This document shows positions 48,908 to 56,647 of a stretch of DNA of 64,000 nt, piece after piece. The stretch covers positions 62,001-126,000 of the forward strand of contig NZ_CP046156.1 of assembly GCF_016403105.1 (NCBI RefSeq), read 5' to 3'. This DNA is from Leptolyngbya sp. BL0902 (GTDB lineage Bacteria; Cyanobacteriota; Cyanobacteriia; Phormidesmidales; Phormidesmidaceae). Both the position numbers and the translations under genes were made by a program. The notes under the pieces were generated by a model that was given only the letters and a program-made list of their open reading frames with translations, was not told the origin of the DNA and made no database searches. Numbering within the stretch: the stretch's first letter is position 1; every line of letters starts with the position of its first letter.

Positions 48908-49969
48908 TCATCGCTCCATCTGACGATGGCGTCGCTTCTGCCGCTGCGGTTTCCGTGTCCGGTCTTCAGCGTCCTGGGCTGGGTGCGGCTGGGCTTCACG
49001 TAGGTTTAGGGCTGGGTCAACGTCTACGGGCTTCGGATCCTGAGCTTTAGGTTGAGGCACAGGTTCACGTTCAGGTTTGCCCTGGGCCTGGGCTTCAGGT
49101 TCGGATTCAGGTTGACCGTGATCCTCATCCTGAACTTGGGCTAGCTCTGGCTCAACCTGTACAGATTCCTGCCCCCGCTGCCGTTGCTCCCACCAAGCCA
49201 TCACGGCGGCGCTGTCCTGGGGTGACTCAATCCCTCGAAACTGGTGAAGACCATTCAGGGTGTAGGCACGACCGAGCTGAGAAGCACTGAAATAGAGTCC
49301 TTTGAAGTGATAGGTCAAGCCAACCGTGGTCTCGTTGATGGGTTTAAGACTCAGCTCAACCCCAGCTTCTTCTAGATGATCCATAAACTCGTCCAGGCTA
49401 TCGACTTGGCCTGAGAGGTCGTCAATCAAATCCTGAAGTTCAGGCTTAACGGCAGGTTGGCCTGTCTCTCGTTCATGGCGAATCATGCCGACGGTGGGCG
49501 GTTTTCGTTCCGTCTGCCAGCTTGAGAGGGTTGGGGTCAGGCCATACTCGACTTCCAGTTCTCGGGCCGCCGTTTCCGCTTTGTAATGATCCCAGCTATC
49601 GGGCACCCGCTTCCCTCGATTCAGATCCAACCGACCCGCCACAATATGAATGTGATCATGGTCAGCATCGGTATGGCGCACCACCAGATAGGGGCACAGG
49701 CCGTACTGCATTTTGGCTAGGTAATCCTGAGCAATCTGATGCCACAGGGCATCTGAAAGCCGTTCGGGTGGGGCAACCGCTAGAGAGGCATGGTAGGTGG
49801 TAAGCCTGAGGCGCTTCGACGCGGCACAGCTAAAGCGAATCTCAGCCGCAATGGCGTGGGGGTCATCGGGACAGGCCAAGGTGCTACCAATCACCTCGGC
49901 CCCTGGCTTACCGAGAACGTACTGGACGATACCGAGGGGGTCGTGGCGTTTGCTGTGCTTAACCAACAT
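48908..49969 (-). CDS. Plasmid relaxase (mobilisation nuclease)
   Basis: The 353-residue protein has the relaxase histidine cluster YLVVRHTDADHDHIHIVAGR (motif III) and an N-terminal VKHSKRHDPLGIVQYVLGK motif resembling the catalytic N-terminus of MOBP-type relaxases, though the usual catalytic Tyr is not clear to me; Tyr17 (QYVLG) is the best candidate. Relaxases nick oriT and stay bound to the 5' end during transfer. The C-terminal half is acidic, Pro/Gln-rich and repetitive. It overlaps the MobC-like gene by 11 nt. Confidence 0.88.
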   Translation of the reverse strand: MLVKHSKRHDPLGIVQYVLGKPGAEVIGSTLACPDDPHAIAAEIRFSCAASKRLRLTTYHASLAVAPPERLSDALWHQIAQDYLAKMQYGLCPYLVVRHTDADHDHIHIVAGRLDLNRGKRVPDSWDHYKAETAARELEVEYGLTPTLSSWQTERKPPTVGMIRHERETGQPAVKPELQDLIDDLSGQVDSLDEFMDHLEEAGVELSLKPINETTVGLTYHFKGLYFSASQLGRAYTLNGLHQFRGIESPQDSAAVMAWWEQRQRGQESVQVEPELAQVQDEDHGQPESEPEAQAQGKPEREPVPQPKAQDPKPVDVDPALNLREAQPHPAQDAEDRTRKPQRQKRRHRQMER

Positions 49970-50375
49970 CGTCTTGGCCTAGAAACCGTTCATGTTCGAT
50001 TTCGAGCCTCAGTTCTCGCTCCAACGTCAGCGGCTCTAGGTCGGCCTGGGGGTCAAGATCTAGGTCAACGTCGTTCAGTTCCAAGATCAGGCGGTGAAGG
50101 GCATTAAGTTGGTCTGCTAGGGATGCTACGGGCAGGCCCATCGCCTTGAGGTCAATTCCTTGAAGGCGAGCCTGGGCTTCCATGCGATTGAGGAGTGTCT
50201 TCATCGCTAAGACCGCACCATAGATCCGCTCTGACCCGCGTTCGGCAATCCGAACGGTGTTGAGACAGCTCTCAATCACCGAACTCGGATCCGTCTCTCT
50301 GCGTTCGGCCTCTGCCATCACCCTGGCGTAGGTGGGTTCTGGAAGCCTAATTCTGAGTTGATGAGTACTAGACAT
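49959..50375 (-). CDS. MobC-like ribbon-helix-helix relaxosome protein
   Basis: The 138-residue protein starts THQLRIRLPEPTYARVMAEA and continues ERRETDPSSVIESCLN, the strand-helix-helix pattern of ribbon-helix-helix DNA binders, with a long acidic helical tail. Placed directly upstream of the relaxase it is expected to bind oriT and help the relaxase nick. oriT should lie near 50376-50550 or in the following gene-poor segment; I cannot point to the nick site. Confidence 0.8.
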   Translation of the reverse strand: MSSTHQLRIRLPEPTYARVMAEAERRETDPSSVIESCLNTVRIAERGSERIYGAVLAMKTLLNRMEAQARLQGIDLKAMGLPVASLADQLNALHRLILELNDVDLDLDPQADLEPLTLERELRLEIEHERFLGQDDVG

Positions 50376-50471
50376 CGCTACGCTGTCGGTTCACGTTACT
50401 CGAATCTTGGCAAATGGGCTCAAGAGGCTGACTCTGTCTGAAGTGAGATTTTGAGACGGCCTGCGCCGCAC

Positions 50472-50509
50472 AAAAAAAAGGCTTAACCTGCCTGCTGGCA
50501 AGCTAAGCC
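50472..50509 (-). terminator. Intrinsic terminator downstream of the 208-residue protein gene
   Basis: On the minus strand GGCTTA pairs with TAAGCC around an inner GCC-AGCA-GGC stem and is followed by eight T residues. It ends transcription of the gene at 50551-51177 before the mobC-relaxase unit. Confidence 0.85.
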
Positions 50510-50550
50510 CCTTCGGTGGGAGCGATTCGTAGAGCGTTCAGTCCAAGCGA

Positions 50551-51177
50551 TTAGTCGTCGAGGTCGTCGTCGTCCAGGTCGTCCTCCGATTCGCTGGCCT
50601 CAGCCGCTTCCTCGTCGTCCAGGTCGTCCTCCGATTCGTCATCGTCTAGCGTGGTGAAGTCGTCGTCGTCCTCATCGCTCAGGTCATCATCCGCTTCCAG
50701 CGAGTCGGTTGCACCCATGGCTTGGGTGACGGCTTCAGCAAGAGCGGCCTGGTCGCGCCGAGCGTTGTTACGAGACTGCACGCTCTCCAGGTTCTTCGCC
50801 GCCAGTTCCTTCAAGCAGGCATTCACCTCCTTGCTAAAGTGGGGCGCGAGGTAGAAGCTGGCAATCTCCGTCATCGCCTCACCGATAGCGTCGAGGGTAT
50901 CGGCAGCGGCAGTGACCGGGTTGCCGCCAATCATCTGGTCAAAGGCGCTCTTGTTCCAGGTGCCCCAGTCCAGGTTGGCCTGCTTGTTTTTCGACAGGTA
51001 GGCTTGGGACTGGAGTTGCTGGCCCAGCAGTTCCCGCAGAGCGTAATAGGCTTGCACCAGCACCACTCGCTTACCGCCTAGGGCAGCAAAGCCTTGCTTT
51101 TTGCAGTAGGCCTTCACCCGGTCTTTAGGCGAGGCCGTAGCGGTACGGGCACTCCGTGTTGTCGTTTTCGTTGGCAT
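50551..51177 (-). CDS. Uncharacterised protein with a long acidic tail
   Basis: The 208-residue protein has a basic, Thr/Ser/Ala-rich N-terminus, a helical middle (VVLVQAYYALRELLGQQLQS, EIASFYLAPHFSKEVNACLK) and an acidic C-terminal 50 residues made of Asp/Glu with the repeated unit SEDDLDD. The DNA of this tail carries a 25-bp direct repeat. Such tails are seen in single-stranded DNA-binding proteins and DNA mimics, but I see no OB-fold motif. It has its own terminator and lies behind a large hairpin at 51207-51265. Function unknown. Confidence 0.65.
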   Translation of the reverse strand: MPTKTTTRSARTATASPKDRVKAYCKKQGFAALGGKRVVLVQAYYALRELLGQQLQSQAYLSKNKQANLDWGTWNKSAFDQMIGGNPVTAAADTLDAIGEAMTEIASFYLAPHFSKEVNACLKELAAKNLESVQSRNNARRDQAALAEAVTQAMGATDSLEADDDLSDEDDDDFTTLDDDESEDDLDDEEAAEASESEDDLDDDDLDD

Positions 51178-51206
51178 AGGGTTCCAAGGGTTAAGGACAG
51201 ATTGAG

Positions 51207-51265
51207 CCTAGACCCACGCCCCTGACCGGGTTCAAGCCCCCGTCAGGTCACGCTCTGGGTCTAGG
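51207..51265. repeat. Large hairpin upstream of the acidic-tail protein gene
   Basis: CCTAGACCCA at 51207-51216 and TGGGTCTAGG at 51256-51265 form a perfect 10-bp outer stem; CCTGAC (51221-51226) and GTCAGG (51242-51247) form a 6-bp inner stem. It lies 30 bp upstream of the start at 51177, in the leader. It could be an operator or an RNA structure. Confidence 0.65.
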
Positions 51266-52440
51266 GTGGAGCAACACTCCACACCTCCAAACCCCGATAG
51301 GGGTTCTATTTCATTCAAGTTGAATGAGATTACCCTCAGATTCGGCTCATCCAGGTCGAGGCGGAGTGCCGTCATGCACGACTCAAGCGAACCTCTGTAC
51401 GATGTGACAGTTGACCCAAACGAACCTTGTTCTGCTCCATCGAGTCTGGGCCGAGTCGAAGCGGATCATCACCAACAGCATCACCTCGACTAGGGCCAGG
51501 GCCAAAGCACCCTCTTGCCGCCACCTGGTCTTGGCCATAGTCAGCGTTAGCACCAGACCTATGACGCTAACCCATGGCCTAGAGGGTCATCACCACCGAC
51601 TCAACCCAGACCCGATGAGCGACATTGTCAGTCCCACCCTCCCTGAGTCAGCCCCTCGCTTCACCCAGTACGTTCTCAGCCTGTCCCAGGATGGCCCCTA
51701 GCGGTTCGAGAGCGTTCCTAGCCTGCCCCTAGGGGGTCGGGATTGTCCCTAACGGGTTCCTATGCAGTACTTATCGGTACGGAATGGATCTCGAATGGAA
51801 TTTTCATGTCTTGGGGCACCCTTGGGGTGGGGGTGTCACAGGAACGCATTGCTTGCCTAGAAAATGGCTTGCAGGGTTTTGACCCCTACCCCCATGGCGA
51901 AAATGGCCTGATTTGGGCCTGATTTGGGCCTAGCACTGAGGTTGACCTGCCTCACCTTGGCCTCACTTTGGCCTCGTTTTGGCCTCACTTTGAGGCAGAT
52001 TTTGGCTTGAAAAGGGCCTTTGAAAATCGTTTCATCTCAGAAGCGCATCGAAGGGTACGTTGGCGGAACCGTACTGTCCCGACCCGACTCAGGTCTGACC
52101 CACTCAGTCCCGCATCGGTACGCTTAGGGCCATCCACGGTTCAGTCACAGAACGTGAGGTGCAAGCTGGGGGCCATCTAGGGTCAGGGTGGGGGCTAAGG
52201 GAGTACCAGGTTGGGCCTGACGGTGCGCTGACAGGTCGGGCTTAGGTTGGGCTTCACTCAAGGTTGGGTTTAGGTTGGGGTCAGCGTCCGTGATGACTTG
52301 AACATGACGGTCGAGGATGGAGTCTGTTGAAGTCAAGGTGCTCTGTCCGGGAATGCGATGGGGCCAAGGTGAGGTCACTAAGGGGTATGTGCCAGTTGGG
52401 GTGCGGTGGGTGGGGAAAAGACCCCGGCCCATACCCCTCA
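51266..52440. other. Gene-poor segment with iteron-like repeats; candidate origin or transfer site
   Basis: About 1.2 kb without a convincing gene. It contains a short palindrome AACCCCGATAGGGGTT at 51289-51304, several GC-rich small inverted repeats between 51500 and 51770, and the 11-bp repeats listed separately. A minus-strand open frame at 52145-52441 has no recognisable protein features. The segment is a good place for oriV or oriT because it is next to the mobilisation genes and repeat-rich. Confidence 0.45.
51907..51993. repeat. 11-bp iteron-like direct repeats
   Basis: Units of 11 bp start with CCT: CCTGATTTGGG twice (51907-51917, 51918-51928), CCTAGCACTGA (51929-51939), a 10-bp gap, then CCTCACCTTGG, CCTCACTTTGG, CCTCGTTTTGG and CCTCACTTTGA (51950-51993). 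The 11-bp period puts all units on one DNA face, as for Rep-protein iterons. No DnaA box was located by eye. Confidence 0.6.
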
Positions 52441-52452
52441 AGGTACGGGCCA
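52413..52452 (-). terminator. Probable terminator after the 118-residue protein gene
   Basis: On the minus strand GGCCCGTACC pairs imperfectly with GGGTATGGGCC around a short loop, followed by GGGGTCTTTTCC. It immediately follows the gene at 52460-52816. The T-run is short, so termination may be partial. Confidence 0.5.
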
Positions 52453-52459
52453 GAAATCG

Positions 52460-52816
52460 TTAGGCAGAGCGAAGGGCTTCGGTGATTTGCTGCATCAATG
52501 AGAGTTCAGCCGCATCAAAGACCAGGCCCAGGGTGGGGAGCCGATAATCATTCAGAACGTCCACCGCCGGAGCCAACTCAGGATGCTCGACCTCAACCCG
52601 CTTTGCCCATACGTTGAACGGACAGTCATAGACCAGATCCAGCAACGCCTCCTGCCAGCGCTGGTGCCATGCATCGGGCCAATCGCGCATGACCTGGGCC
52701 AGGGCGTCTGCCGCACCACGGGTCAGCACGATAGCCGAGACCGTGGGCGGACATCCATGCAGGCTGGGCCGCTTGACCCTGGCAATATCCAGGTTTCCGT
52801 AGGGTTTGAATTCCAT
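52460..52816 (-). CDS. Uncharacterised small protein
   Basis: The 118-residue protein begins MEFKPYGNLDIARVKRPSLH and has two helical stretches (TRGAADALAQVMRDWPDA, LGLVFDAAELSLMQQITEAL). I recognise no family. A perfect palindrome (CCAACG-AA-CGTTGG) lies 29 bp upstream of its start. It is one of several short minus-strand genes with stem-loop leaders. Confidence 0.6.
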   Translation of the reverse strand: MEFKPYGNLDIARVKRPSLHGCPPTVSAIVLTRGAADALAQVMRDWPDAWHQRWQEALLDLVYDCPFNVWAKRVEVEHPELAPAVDVLNDYRLPTLGLVFDAAELSLMQQITEALRSA

Positions 52817-52844
52817 GCCAGTTCACACGATTCATCCCCCTGGC

Positions 52845-52858
52845 CCAACGAACGTTGG
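52845..52858. repeat. Palindrome upstream of the 118-residue protein gene
   Basis: CCAACGAACGTTGG forms a 6-bp perfect inverted repeat around AA. It lies 29 bp upstream of the start codon and could be an operator half-site pair. Confidence 0.5.
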
Positions 52859-52963
52859 CGTCAGTCGCATCCGTCCAGGCTCAGGTGGGTGGAGCTTGGG
52901 TGCGGTGGGTGGGCTTAACAGGCACTCTGCCCAACCCCAGGGGGCTAAGCAGAGTCCGTTACG

Positions 52964-53107
52964 CTAGTCGATGGCGTCGAGAATGTCGTCCACCGACAGG
53001 TTGGCCGCTTCGATGAGCGTTGACAGTTGGTCTACCAAACGCTCGAACTGTGGATTGGTTGTCTCACGTCCGTCAAACTGTTTCAGTTGTTCGATGAGAT
53101 TGACCAC
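52964..53107 (-). CDS. Very small protein (47 residues), GTG start
   Basis: Starting at a GTG at 53107 preceded by AAGG at 8 bp, the frame encodes VNLIEQLKQFDGRETTNPQ followed by a C-terminal NLSVDDILDAID. The frame stays open upstream, but the GTG is the only supported start. Base composition and codon pattern fit the neighbours. No family is recognised; the acidic end resembles the tails of the neighbouring small proteins. Confidence 0.45.
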   Translation of the reverse strand: MVNLIEQLKQFDGRETTNPQFERLVDQLSTLIEAANLSVDDILDAID

Positions 53108-53239
53108 GATGTAACCCTTGAATGCATCACCCCGGCCCAGCGCAAGCGGTTGATACCACGCTGGGCTTGGGGGACGGTGGGTGGGCTAAGGCCAAAGGCC
53201 AACCCAACTCCCGTTTAGGGTCTGGGTCAGCCTTCGGCC

Positions 53240-53578
53240 TTAGTAGCCGCGTTGGGCTTGGCGAGCCCGTCGCAATTCCTGCATCTTGTCGTAGGCATCG
53301 GCCACGTCCTGAGCGTTGCTGAATCCGTAGTAGGTCTTCAGGTTCGCTCGGATGTCGGCCAAGGGGAGGTCGCCATAGTCGGCATGGAACTGGGCCCTAA
53401 AGGCTGTCCAATCAAACGTGGCTCCGTCCATCTCGAACTGGGCTTTGGAGCGCAGTTCATTCCCCACTCGGTCACGCAGCACCGCAAGCTCACGCAGACG
53501 CAGCTTCTCATCATAGGGAAGTAGACTGGCAAGCAGGCTGGGCTTCGTCGCTTGGCGAGTTTTAGTTTGGGTTGCCAT
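53240..53578 (-). CDS. Uncharacterised small protein behind paired stem-loop repeats
   Basis: The ATG at 53578 is chosen because AGAGG lies 10 bp upstream; the frame is open 10 codons further. The 112-residue protein is basic and helical (LLPYDEKLRLRELAVLRDRV, FRAQFHADYGDLPLADIRAN, then AYDKMQELRRARQAQRGY). I recognise no domain. Two stem-loop repeat units lie directly upstream at 53605-53682. The other small gene behind the same type of repeats begins at 54166. Confidence 0.65.
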   Translation of the reverse strand: MATQTKTRQATKPSLLASLLPYDEKLRLRELAVLRDRVGNELRSKAQFEMDGATFDWTAFRAQFHADYGDLPLADIRANLKTYYGFSNAQDVADAYDKMQELRRARQAQRGY

Positions 53579-53604
53579 GGTTGAATTACCTCTGATTTGA
53601 ATGT

Positions 53605-53682
53605 CCATTCACCTAACACCAGCACGAGCTGGCCTTGGGTCAATGAGTCAGGTCAACTCACCCGACACCAGCCCACGCTGGC
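53605..53682. repeat. Paired stem-loop repeats upstream of the 112-residue protein gene
   Basis: Two copies of a unit of about 29 bp at 53605-53634 and 53654-53682 share CACCTAACACCAGC. The stems CCAGC/GCTGG are kept while the loops differ (ACGA and CCAC). The first copy starts 27 bp upstream of the ATG. Confidence 0.7.
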
Positions 53683-53710
53683 TCTTCCGCAGCGGTGGGT
53701 GGGCGTGGCC

Positions 53711-53748
53711 AAAAATCAGCCCAACGACCCGTAAGAGCCGTTGGGCTG
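53711..53748 (-). terminator. Intrinsic terminator of the 135-residue protein gene
   Basis: On the minus strand CAGCCCAACG pairs perfectly with CGTTGGGCTG around a 12-nt loop and is followed by ATTTTT. It lies directly after the gene at 53759-54166. Confidence 0.85.
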
Positions 53749-53758
53749 AGGTTCGTGA

Positions 53759-54166
53759 CTAGTCGATGAACTCCTCGTCGAGGTCGTCGTCAACGGCATC
53801 GTCTAGCTCATCGCTGGCCGCAGGTTCCTGGGCCGTCGGGCTCCCGTAACCGCTGGCTCGACGCTTGCGGCTCCGCATCTGGCCAAACCGTTCCAAGATC
53901 TGCACCTGGGTCTTGAGGCCAAAGGTGGTCGCCAAAAGTTGACGCAGCTCAGCCTCGTCAAAGTCTTTCAGCTCGTCTTTGGCCTGCTCCCGTAGACTAG
54001 ACCAGTCGGGCTCTAGACCTGCGGCGCGTTGGTCACGTCCGGTCGCATCCACCACCAGGTCAACCGCCAGATTAAAGAGCATCAACGCACTCTTCTCAGC
54101 AAAGGGTTTGACCTTAGTCAGCGCATGTTGGTAGAACCGCTTCGGTAGGGTATTGGTGAACGTCAT
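53759..54166 (-). CDS. Uncharacterised small protein with an acidic tail
   Basis: The 135-residue protein starts MTFTNTLPKRFYQHALTKV and has a helical middle (ALMLFNLAVDLVVDATGRD, ELKDFDEAELRQLLATTFG), a basic stretch (RSRKRRASGYG) and an acidic end DDAVDDDLDEEFID. No family recognised. It has two upstream stem-loop repeats (54193-54276) and its own terminator, so it is a single-gene transcript. The tail resembles those of the 208-residue and 47-residue proteins. Confidence 0.65.
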   Translation of the reverse strand: MTFTNTLPKRFYQHALTKVKPFAEKSALMLFNLAVDLVVDATGRDQRAAGLEPDWSSLREQAKDELKDFDEAELRQLLATTFGLKTQVQILERFGQMRSRKRRASGYGSPTAQEPAASDELDDAVDDDLDEEFID

Positions 54167-54192
54167 GGGTCTCTGTCCCTCTTGACTAACAT

Positions 54193-54276
54193 CAACTCAT
54201 CCAACACCAGCCATTGGCTGGCCTTCGGTGAAATTCGAGTCAATTTCAACTCACCTAACACCAGCCCTTGGCTGGC
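54193..54276. repeat. Paired stem-loop repeats upstream of the 135-residue protein gene
   Basis: Two copies at 54193-54223 and 54247-54276 share CAACTCA and AACACCAGCC. Both have the 6-bp stem CCAGCC/GGCTGG with loops ATT and CTT. They match the pair at 53605-53682 in sequence and arrangement. Confidence 0.7.
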
Positions 54277-54461
54277 ATCAAGTGAATGAGCCCACTCCTC
54301 TCAAGTCAGCGCTAGCGGATCTTAAGGTCGAATTGAGGCAGCCGTTGAGATAATGCACACCGTCTTGTCTCAGCTTTTTGTACTCTCGACTGGGGTATTG
54401 GGGTCTGGCTTGCCAGATTTTCTCGCATGTTCTCAGAGGGGTTGATTGGGGATAGTCACCG

Positions 54462-55934
54462 TCATCTTTGAGGCTCTGGGTTCAAGAGAATAGAAAATGT
54501 TGACCCTTCTCCGAGACGGCTATTCACCTCAATGTGGCCTCGGTGGGCCTGCACAATTTGTTGCACGATAGCCAACCCTAACCCTAGCCCGCCAGAGGCT
54601 TTACTGCGTTTTGGATCAACTCGGTAAAACCGTTCAAAAATCATGGGTAATGAGGCTTCAGAAATACCGATTCCAGTATCTTTAACCTCAATGATGATTT
54701 GAGATTCTTTCTGCCAGAGCCGCAGTTGAATATGTCCCCCAGCAGGTGTGTATCGGCAGGCATTGCTGAGGAGGTTTGTGATGGCCTGACGGAGTAAATT
54801 GGTGTCGGCATTGACCAGAACTGCGGTATCGGGGCTCTGCGATGAAAAGTGGAGGTTGTGGGCTTGGGCTTCGCTCTGAAAATCCTCCGCAATCTGAGCC
54901 ACCAGGTCGGTTAAATTGACAGGCTTCAACGCCTCTGGAGCCAGTAGTCCTTCATGGCGGGCTAAAAACAGCAGTTCGTTAACCAAGGTGCCCATCGTTT
55001 TGGTTAGGCTCACAATGTTCTCTAGGCGCGGACGAACATCATGGATTTGAATCTCATCCAGTTCACAATGCTCGACTTCAAAGTCTTCTAGCGCCATCAA
55101 TCCGACCTGGGCATTGCTCAGAATGGCAGCGAGGGGGGCACGGAGTTCGTGGGAGGCGTTGGCAGTAAACCGCTGAAGTTGATGACAGGCCGTTTCGAGT
55201 CGATGGTTGGTGAGTTTCAGGTGGTCTTCACGGTTGGCGAGTTCTCGCTCTAGCTGATGGAAAAGGTGCATGGCAAAAAAGGCGGCTAGGGTGCCCATCA
55301 CTGCCAGCAAACACAACACCAGCCAAGCCCCTTGCTGATAGCGATCTCGGTGTTGAATGCGCTGGGTGAGCAAGGTATCTTCGACCATCATGAAGTGGTC
55401 GATGGCATCACGGGTGGCATCCATGGTGTCTTTGCCTTCCTCCAACCAGGCGTAGAGTTCGGCGGCGGGAACGAGGGTATCGGGTTCGGCAGGGAGTTGC
55501 TGAAGGTCTTGATTGAGGGTCAATTTTTGCTCAAAAATTCTCACATTGTCATTCACCAGTTGTCGGATTTCCTGCACCCGTTCCACTTGGGCGGCGTTGT
55601 CGCTGACTAAACTTTCAAGACGGTCTAGGGAAGTCGGAATTTCGAGTTGTGCCCAGCGGTAGGGTTCTAGAAATTCCTCCCGCTGAGTCAGACCATAGCC
55701 GCGCACACCCGTTTCAGCCTCCACCAGGGCGTTGGCAAGATATTTCGTTTCCAGCCGCACGGTTTGGGTGTGCTGAATCCAAATTTCATCCTCGGCTAAG
55801 CTGGCCTTGAGCCACGCAAAGGACGATAGCGCCGTGAACATACAGGTGACGGGAATGGCAATGATGACCGCACCCCGCCACCGAATCGGCAGGGCTTGCC
55901 AAGGTTGAGAGAGGTGGTGGGCCAGGTTTGCCAT
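54462..55934 (-). CDS. CHASE3-type sensor histidine kinase
   Basis: The 490-residue protein has an N-terminal transmembrane helix (AVIIAIPVTCMFTALSSFAW), a CHASE3-like extracytoplasmic domain (LVEAETGVRGYGLTQREEFL), a second transmembrane helix (AWLVLCLLAVMGTLAAFFAM), the H-box NASHELRAPLAAILSNAQ, and a HATPase with NLLSNACRYTPAGG, DTGIGIS and GGLGLGLAIV. It senses an outside signal and phosphorylates the response regulator encoded just upstream, to which it is joined by a 3-bp gap. It follows the response-regulator gene in the same operon. Confidence 0.93.
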   Translation of the reverse strand: MANLAHHLSQPWQALPIRWRGAVIIAIPVTCMFTALSSFAWLKASLAEDEIWIQHTQTVRLETKYLANALVEAETGVRGYGLTQREEFLEPYRWAQLEIPTSLDRLESLVSDNAAQVERVQEIRQLVNDNVRIFEQKLTLNQDLQQLPAEPDTLVPAAELYAWLEEGKDTMDATRDAIDHFMMVEDTLLTQRIQHRDRYQQGAWLVLCLLAVMGTLAAFFAMHLFHQLERELANREDHLKLTNHRLETACHQLQRFTANASHELRAPLAAILSNAQVGLMALEDFEVEHCELDEIQIHDVRPRLENIVSLTKTMGTLVNELLFLARHEGLLAPEALKPVNLTDLVAQIAEDFQSEAQAHNLHFSSQSPDTAVLVNADTNLLRQAITNLLSNACRYTPAGGHIQLRLWQKESQIIIEVKDTGIGISEASLPMIFERFYRVDPKRSKASGGLGLGLAIVQQIVQAHRGHIEVNSRLGEGSTFSILLNPEPQR

Positions 55935-55937
55935 CGG

Positions 55938-56615
55938 TCAAAGCTCAGGAGGGTCGAGGCGATACCCGACACCATAGACCGTTTCAATCCAGGTGTCGGC
56001 GTCTAACGGGCGCAACCGCTGGCGCAGGCGTTTGACGCGGGCCGTAACGGCGTTGCTCTCCGGTTCAGAGCCCCATTCCCACAGGGCTTGCTCGATTTGG
56101 TCGTGGCTGAGCACCTGGCGAGGATGGCGCAGCAGATATTCCAGCAGTTGAAAGTCGCGGCTGGAGAGTTTGAAGCGATGACTGCCCCGCTCGACCTGCA
56201 TGGTGTCGAGGTACAGCACCAAGTCGGCCCCTTGCAAAACATCCCCGCACCAGAGGGGCGACCGTCGCCGCAGGGCGCGAACGCGGGCCAAGAGTTCTTC
56301 CAAATCAACAGGTTTGACTAAATAGTCATCGGCCCCGGCATCGAGACCCATGACCTTATCTGCCGTGGTGTCTTTGGCCGTCAGCATCAAAACGGGGGCG
56401 GTTTTGCCCGCCTGACGGTAATGCTGGCACAGGGAAATTCCCTCCTCTCCGGGCAGCATCCAGTCCAAAATCAGCAGGTCGTAGTCTTTTTCGCCCAACA
56501 GCCAGCGGGCGGTGCCGCCATCTTCAACGGCGTCAACCACATGGCCAGCATGGGTCAACGCCGCTTGAAGGGGCTCGCATTGGGCGGGGTCGTCTTCAAC
56601 TAGCAGGATACGCAT
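55938..56615 (-). CDS. OmpR/PhoB-family response regulator
   Basis: The 225-residue protein begins MRILLVEDDPAQCEPL and has LLILDWMLPGEEG (phospho-acceptor Asp), VLMLTAKDTTADKV, then DYLVKPVDLEELLARVRALR and a winged helix-turn-helix (LSSRDFQLLEYLLRHPRQV, SDAVTARVKRLRQRLRPL-like end). The domain order is standard. It forms a pair with the CHASE3 kinase and is 32 bp downstream of a secreted small-protein gene. Direct ATGAC repeats 11 bp apart upstream of that gene are likely its binding sites. Confidence 0.93.
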   Translation of the reverse strand: MRILLVEDDPAQCEPLQAALTHAGHVVDAVEDGGTARWLLGEKDYDLLILDWMLPGEEGISLCQHYRQAGKTAPVLMLTAKDTTADKVMGLDAGADDYLVKPVDLEELLARVRALRRRSPLWCGDVLQGADLVLYLDTMQVERGSHRFKLSSRDFQLLEYLLRHPRQVLSHDQIEQALWEWGSEPESNAVTARVKRLRQRLRPLDADTWIETVYGVGYRLDPPEL

Positions 56616-56647
56616 GGACTAACGCTTCAACTGAGAGGAAGAACAAA

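Noticed and set aside
50569-50640. 25-bp direct repeat considered as a regulatory repeat
   Set aside because: It encodes the repeated acidic unit in the tail of the 208-residue protein.
52145-52441. Minus-strand frame of 98 codons in the gene-poor segment
   Set aside because: Pro/Thr-rich composition without domain features, no ribosome-binding site, and overlap with repeats.
53605-54276. Stem-loop repeats considered as a mini CRISPR array
   Set aside because: Only two units per site, unlike spacings, and genes between them; no uniform repeat-spacer structure.
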